From: JAULUH01 sp032111745
Lineage (GTDB): Bacteria; Chloroflexota; Anaerolineae; JAAEKA01
Reading direction: 5' to 3'
Length of the DNA stretch: 16,630 bases
NCBI GenBank assembly: GCA_032111745.1
Contig: JAULUH010000283.1
Coordinates: forward strand, 1 to 16,630
Made by a program: the position numbers and the translations under genes. This document shows, one piece after another, positions 12,700-16,630 of the stretch. The notes under the pieces were generated by a model. The model was not told the DNA's origin. It did not search any database and saw nothing but the letters and a program-made list of their open reading frames with translations. Positions within the stretch are counted from its first letter, which is position 1. Each line of letters opens with the position of its first letter.

Positions 12700-14340
12700 A
12701 TGCGCGTGCGAGTGATTGTTTTGAGTGCATTTCTGATGCTGGCCCTGATCGTGACGGCCTGCGCCGCACCTGCGCCAGCTCCGGCCCCGTCCGGCCAGAC
12801 GCCTGAGGCCCCTGCGCCGGCCGAGCCAACGGTGATGGCTGAGCCCGCCGTCTCCCCCACCAAGCCCTCGGCCGATGGCCTGCCAGACCTAAGCGGGCGC
12901 ACCATCGAGGCGGTGACGGAGAACGCGTACACGCCGTTGAACTTCGTGGATCCGGCCACCGGCGATGCGGTGGGCTGGGAGTACGATGCGGTCAACGAGA
13001 TCTGTCGCCGACTCAACTGCCAGGTCAACTGGAACGTGACGGCCTGGGACACCATGATCTCGGCCGTGCGCGAGGGCCAGTTTGACGTGGGCATGGATGG
13101 CATCACCATTACCGACGAGCGCAAGCAACAGGTCGACTTCTCGGTGCCATACATGCTTTCCCAGCAGTTCATGCTGGTGCGGGCCGACGAGGATCGCTTC
13201 ACGAATGCCGAGGAGTTCGCGGCCAACGAGGATCTGCTCATCGGCTCGCAGGCCGGTACCACCAACTTCTATACAGCCGTGTACGAAGTGTTGGACGGCG
13301 ATGAGGGCAACCCACGCATCCGGCTGTTCGAGACCTTTGGCGCTGCGGTGCAGGCCCTGCTCAACGGCGACGTGGACATGGTGCTGATGGATGCCACGTC
13401 GACCCGGGGCTATATCGGCGCCAACCCCGATAAGTTGAAATCTATCGGCGAGCCCCTGGGCACTGAGGAATTCGGCTTCATCTTTACCCCGGACAGCGAC
13501 CTGGTGGTACCCTTCAATGCGGCAATCGCCGCCATGCGCGAGGATGGCTACCTGGGCCACCTGAACCTCAAATGGTTCTTCGTCACCAACCCCATGGGTG
13601 AGGACCTCTATGACCAGCTGCCCGACATGGGTGGACGCACCGTCGAGGCGGTGACGGAGAACGCGTACACGCCGTTGAACTTCGTGGATCCGGCCACCGG
13701 CGAGGCGGTGGGCTGGGAGTACGATGCAGTCAACGAGATCTGCCGCCGGCTCAACTGCCAGGTCAACTGGAACGTGACGGCCTGGGACACCATGATCTCG
13801 GCCGTGCGCGAGGGCCAGTTCGACGTGGGCATGGACGGCATCACCATTACCGACGAGCGCAAGCAACAGGTCGACTTCTCAGTGCCCTACCTGCGGGCAG
13901 AGCAGTTCATGCTGGTGCGGGCCGACGAGGAGCGCTTCACGACCCCCGAGGAGTTCGCGGCCAACGCGGAGCTGCTGATCGGCACCCAGGCCGGGACGAC
14001 CAACTTCTACACGGCGGTGTACGAGGTGCTGGACGGCGACGAAGCCAACCCGCGCATCCGGCTATTCGAGACCTTTGGCGCGGCAGTGCAGGCCCTGCTC
14101 AACGGCGACGTGGACATGGTCACCATGGATGCTACATCCACCAAGGGCTATATCGGAGCCAACCCCGACGCGCTCAAGGTAGTGGGCGACCCGCTGGCCA
14201 GCGAGGACTTCGGCTTCATCTTCACCCCGGGCAGCGACCTGGTGGCGCCCTTCGATGCCGCGATCGAGTCGATGATCGAGGACGGCTATATCGACCACCT
14301 GAACACCCTGTGGTTCTTCCTTTACGATCCCGGCACGTAG
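12700..14340 (+). CDS. Lipoprotein with two tandem family-3 solute-binding domains
   Basis: This 546-residue secreted protein starts at ATG 12700, seven bases after AAAGGAGG. It has a lipoprotein signal (lipobox VTAC, lipidated C21), a Pro/Ala-rich tether (about 22-60), and two full SBP_bac_3 domains (about 62-300 and 308-546). Domain 2 repeats domain 1 at exactly 738 bp (246 codons). By eye the domains share about 85% of residues; the first 84 differ at only two. In each, an arginine (TDERKQQ) and an aspartate (MDATST) lie where amino-acid binders hold the carboxylate and amino groups. Binding of a polar amino acid is inferred; the ligand cannot be named. The permease gene downstream is the likely partner. 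Duplicated or fused binding domains are known in GlnPQ-type importers, but two near-copies in one free lipoprotein are less usual. Confidence 0.9.
   Translation: MRVRVIVLSAFLMLALIVTACAAPAPAPAPSGQTPEAPAPAEPTVMAEPAVSPTKPSADGLPDLSGRTIEAVTENAYTPLNFVDPATGDAVGWEYDAVNEICRRLNCQVNWNVTAWDTMISAVREGQFDVGMDGITITDERKQQVDFSVPYMLSQQFMLVRADEDRFTNAEEFAANEDLLIGSQAGTTNFYTAVYEVLDGDEGNPRIRLFETFGAAVQALLNGDVDMVLMDATSTRGYIGANPDKLKSIGEPLGTEEFGFIFTPDSDLVVPFNAAIAAMREDGYLGHLNLKWFFVTNPMGEDLYDQLPDMGGRTVEAVTENAYTPLNFVDPATGEAVGWEYDAVNEICRRLNCQVNWNVTAWDTMISAVREGQFDVGMDGITITDERKQQVDFSVPYLRAEQFMLVRADEERFTTPEEFAANAELLIGTQAGTTNFYTAVYEVLDGDEANPRIRLFETFGAAVQALLNGDVDMVTMDATSTKGYIGANPDALKVVGDPLASEDFGFIFTPGSDLVAPFDAAIESMIEDGYIDHLNTLWFFLYDPGT
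12901..14319 (+). repeat. 738-bp in-frame tandem duplication within the binding-protein gene
   Basis: Unit 1 begins at 12901 and unit 2 at 13639. Over the first 252 bases of each unit I count nine differences, seven of them silent. Downstream of that the units diverge clearly, with most of the roughly 35 residue differences in the last 150 codons. The uneven identity suggests either recent gene conversion of the first part or selection on the second. Confidence 0.85.
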
Positions 14341-14410
14341 AGGCGGGGCGGTAGAAACCATTTGGGTGTCCCGGGCACCGGGGTTTGGTGCCGTCGAGTC
14401 AAGTGCCATC

Positions 14411-14445
14411 AAGTGCCGGGGATCTGCCAGGTCCCCGGCACTTTT
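14411..14445 (+). terminator. Strong terminator between binding-protein and permease genes
   Basis: A perfect 12-bp stem (AAGTGCCGGGGA with TCCCCGGCACTT), a nine-base loop and TTTT at the end. It lies 70 bases after the binding-protein stop, so the permease probably receives only readthrough transcription. The A-rich opening arm could let it act weakly on the other strand. Confidence 0.8.
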
Positions 14446-14509
14446 GCGATGGTAGCGATGGGGTCATGGGCCTGCGCAGCCTGGCCTCTGTCAGACGAGG
14501 ATGATCAGC

Positions 14510-15382
14510 ATGAGTGATGTCGAGTTGAGCTCTAGCGTTCCGCCCCCTGGCGGGGCCAAATCTGCGGGCAGCATGGTGGCCAGGCTGCCCCTATGGCTGG
14601 TGGCTGCCACCATCCTGGGGGTGTTTTTTCTATGGATCATCCTGACCAGCCCCGACTACCGGGTGATCTTCGATGCCGTCATCACCGGCGTCGGCGTCAC
14701 CATCCGGGTTTCAGTGATCGCCTATGCCATAGCGGTGTTTTTAGGGCTAATCGTCGGCCTCGGCCGCGTGTCGAGCCGGCGGCTCACCCACGAGGTCTCG
14801 TCGTTCTACGTAGAGATCATCCGTGGGGTGCCGATGCTGGTGCTGCTCTACTACATCGTGTTCGCGGGCGCGCCGGGTTTCGTCAGCGCGGTCAACTGGG
14901 TGGGGATGCAGCTGCGCAATGCCGGTGTGCTGCCGGGCCTGGGCGAGAGCATGGCCGGCATGAGTGTGCGCCAGGTGGACTTCACCGTGCGGGTCATCAT
15001 CGCCCTGAGCGTCGGCTACAGCGCGTTCCTGGCCGAGATCTTTCGCGGCGGCATCCAGTCTATCGAGCGGGGCCAGATGGAGGCAGCGCGGTCCCTGGGC
15101 ATGAGCTATGGGCAAGCCATGCGGCACGTCATCCTCCCCCAGGCCATCCGGCGTGTGCTCCCCCCGTTGGGCAACGACTTCATCGCCATGCTCAAGGACT
15201 CGTCGCTGGTATCGGTGATGGGCATTGCCGACATCACCTACCAGGGACGGGTGTACGCGGCCAGCACCTTCAAGTTCTTCGAGACCTACAACGTGGTGGG
15301 GTTTCTATACCTGGTCATGACCATCGGCCTGGCGCTGTTGGTGCGCTACACCGAGAGCCGGATGGCGGTGGGGGACCGCTAA
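14510..15382 (+). CDS. Amino-acid-type ABC transporter permease (HisM/GlnP family)
   Basis: The product (290 residues) is an inner-membrane permease with about five or six helices (near 28-46, 62-84, 107-121, 157-177 and 262-280) and the EAA coupling loop (EAARSLGMSYGQAMRHV, 191-207) that contacts the ATPase. VEIIRGVPMLVLLYY (101-115), AEIFRGGIQSI and the LPPLGNDFIAMLKDSSL segment are diagnostic of polar amino acid permeases. ATG 14510 is preferred: GACGAGG ends nine bases before it but directly abuts the ATG at 14501. A stretch of about 35 residues (123-157) between helices is longer than in typical GlnP. No ATPase gene follows; the next gene is convergent, with one base between the stop codons. 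The preceding binding lipoprotein is the likely partner. Confidence 0.9.
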   Translation: MSDVELSSSVPPPGGAKSAGSMVARLPLWLVAATILGVFFLWIILTSPDYRVIFDAVITGVGVTIRVSVIAYAIAVFLGLIVGLGRVSSRRLTHEVSSFYVEIIRGVPMLVLLYYIVFAGAPGFVSAVNWVGMQLRNAGVLPGLGESMAGMSVRQVDFTVRVIIALSVGYSAFLAEIFRGGIQSIERGQMEAARSLGMSYGQAMRHVILPQAIRRVLPPLGNDFIAMLKDSSLVSVMGIADITYQGRVYAASTFKFFETYNVVGFLYLVMTIGLALLVRYTESRMAVGDR

Positions 15383-15383
15383 C

Positions 15384-16630
15384 TCACGCCGCTGCCTGGC
15401 GTAGGCGAGCCACGAGATAGGCCGTGGTGGACGCCCAGGGCACGGTGCGATTGGCCAGTTGTTGGGCCATGGCCTGTTCCACGGCCGCCAGCCCCGCTGG
15501 ATCCAGGTGCCGCTGGAGGTGGCCGGCATAGCTGGGCCGGCCAGATTCGGCGGACAGCGCAAACCAACGCGCCAGGTGGGCGGGGGTGACGTAGAGGTCG
15601 GACCTGGTGTGCTCGAGCGCCAGCGTGGGTGCCAGGCCGGCCGACTCGAAGGCGGCACGTAGATCCTCCTCGTCCCAATTGACCATCGGATCGCCGGCCT
15701 CCCTGTAGATCACCTCCTCGGCGGCCACGAGCTGGCTGGCCAGGGGCTGGCCCAGGGGAGCCAGGTCGATCAAGGCGTACAGGCGCTGGGTGTGGCGCGG
15801 CACGGCCTCGGCCAGGCTGATGACGCCCTCTGGCACCAGAAGCGCGGCCAGTAGGCGAGCGGCGGCGAGCTTGTCAGGCACCCTGGTGAGGGCATTGCGG
15901 CCGACGATGGCATCGAAGCGCAGATCACCTACGGCGGACGGCACGTCCTCGATCTCGCCCTGGAGCACCATGGGACGCTCGGGGTCGGGCAACCGGGCGG
16001 CCTGTTCGGCCAGGGCCTGGGCATCCTGTGGGGTGCGGGCCAGGGCGTAGACGCCGCCCTCGGGGGTCCGGCGCAGCGCTTCCCAGGCCAGCAATCCGCT
16101 GCTGGCATTCAGATCCAATGCCAGGTGATGTCGCCGGAGCCCCGCAGCGGCCAGAACACGATCGCGCTGCGCAGCGAGGCGCTGTCCTGCGCCACTGACG
16201 GCGCGTTGCAGCCACTGGTCGCGGGCTCGCCCGGCCAGGTCTCCGGTAAAGGTGAGCACCTCAGGTGGGCCGAGGCCTTCGCCCTCCACCATGGCCGCCA
16301 GCTGGGCCTCACGATGCCGCTGCACCTCGACTCTCACGCCGGACTCGTAGCCCAACTCGCCCGGCTGGTAGAACACCTTGCCCTGCAGGAAACTGGGCAG
16401 GTACTGTTGGGGCACCCAGTGGTCGCGGTAGGCGTGGGGATACATATAGCCCTCGCCGTGGCCGAAGCCCTCCTTGTCCCGGTTGGCGTCTCGCAGGTGG
16501 GTAGGCACCTCGGCCTCGCGCTCCTGCTCCACCGCAGCCAGGGCATCGAAGAAGCCCATGGTAGAGTTGGACTTGGGGGCAGTAGCCAGGTAGAGCGTGG
16601 CCTGGGAGAGGTGAAAGCGGCCTTCGGGCA
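15384..16630 (-). CDS. rarA: RarA C-terminal part fused to a methyltransferase-like domain (5' end outside window)
   Basis: The frame is open to the window edge, giving 414 visible residues. The first codons (PEGRFHLSQATLYLATAPKS, 16628-16569) and the region with YMYPHAYRDHWVPQQYLP and GKVFYQPGELGYE (to about 16345) match the C-terminal clamp and tetramer part of the replication-associated recombination ATPase RarA/MgsA; the AAA+ core lies outside. RarA normally ends near there. Here about 310 residues continue, with a Rossmann-type methyltransferase pattern: LALDLNASSGLLAWEAL (from about 16124) as motif I and RFDAIVGRNALTRV (about 15923) as motif IV. Similar RarA fusions are known in cyanobacteria as a RarA/unknown-domain protein. 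RarA acts at stalled replication forks; the extra domain's substrate is unknown. Motif I (DLNASSG) departs from the usual DxGxGxG, so catalysis is uncertain. Confidence 0.85.
   Translation of the reverse strand, partial: PEGRFHLSQATLYLATAPKSNSTMGFFDALAAVEQEREAEVPTHLRDANRDKEGFGHGEGYMYPHAYRDHWVPQQYLPSFLQGKVFYQPGELGYESGVRVEVQRHREAQLAAMVEGEGLGPPEVLTFTGDLAGRARDQWLQRAVSGAGQRLAAQRDRVLAAAGLRRHHLALDLNASSGLLAWEALRRTPEGGVYALARTPQDAQALAEQAARLPDPERPMVLQGEIEDVPSAVGDLRFDAIVGRNALTRVPDKLAAARLLAALLVPEGVISLAEAVPRHTQRLYALIDLAPLGQPLASQLVAAEEVIYREAGDPMVNWDEEDLRAAFESAGLAPTLALEHTRSDLYVTPAHLARWFALSAESGRPSYAGHLQRHLDPAGLAAVEQAMAQQLANRTVPWASTTAYLVARLRQAAA

Noticed and set aside
12889..13866. Minus-strand open frame opposite the binding protein, apparently a repeat protein
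   Set aside because: Its internal repeat merely mirrors the duplicated binding domains on the other strand.
12901..14319. The 738-bp repeat as an assembly duplication
   Set aside because: The two copies differ at many positions, especially in the second part, and the frame is kept across the junction, so this is a real gene duplication.

Overview
The window is GC-rich, densely coded bacterial DNA. The gene set points to a member of the Chloroflexota (Anaerolineae/Caldilineae-like), but this is inference from gene content, not proof. It combines a class II HMG-CoA reductase with an archaeal-type HMG-CoA synthase, thiolase and DUF35 set, a RIO-type kinase, a DRG-like GTPase with a TGS domain, and a RarA protein fused to a methyltransferase-like domain, alongside ordinary bacterial -35/-10 promoters and intrinsic terminators. 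No rRNA, tRNA, insertion sequence or CRISPR array was seen.

Layout, left to right. (1) Positions 1-360, minus strand: the start of a gene with a TPR-like N-terminus, cut by the window edge and probably frameshifted near a run of seven G (C on the coding strand). (2) Positions 684-4887, minus strand: the upper mevalonate pathway. HMG-CoA reductase, HMG-CoA synthase and an archaeal-type acetoacetyl-CoA thiolase are in that transcription order. A separately promoted zinc-ribbon/OB-fold (DUF35) protein follows; in archaea it bridges thiolase and synthase. The HMGR and DUF35 promoters carry the same operator-like element at the same distance from the -10 box. (3) Positions 5161-8934, minus strand: three tightly coupled membrane genes resembling the membrane arm of complex I, Hyf hydrogenase or Mrp antiporters. 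No peripheral-arm genes are present, and several ion-path lysines are lost. (4) Positions 9138-10088, minus strand: a RIO1-like kinase. Upstream of it is a compact minus-strand unit with a strong promoter, a 22-codon ORF with a good ribosome-binding site, and two near-identical tandem terminators. (5) Positions 10527-11513, minus strand: a DRG-like GTPase with a C-terminal TGS domain and its own extended -10 promoter. (6) Positions 11800-15382, plus strand: an unrecognised two-helix membrane protein, a lipoprotein with two tandem, highly similar family-3 solute-binding domains, a strong terminator, then an amino-acid-type ABC permease. No ATPase gene is visible. (7) Positions 15384-16630, minus strand, convergent: the C-terminal part of RarA continuing into a methyltransferase-like domain; its N-terminal ATPase lies beyond the window.

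The best candidates for new biology are the shared operator/promoter architecture of the mevalonate genes, the small promoter-ORF-terminator unit near 10.3-10.46 kb, the orphan complex-I-like membrane trio, and the self-duplicated binding protein with uneven divergence between its two copies.
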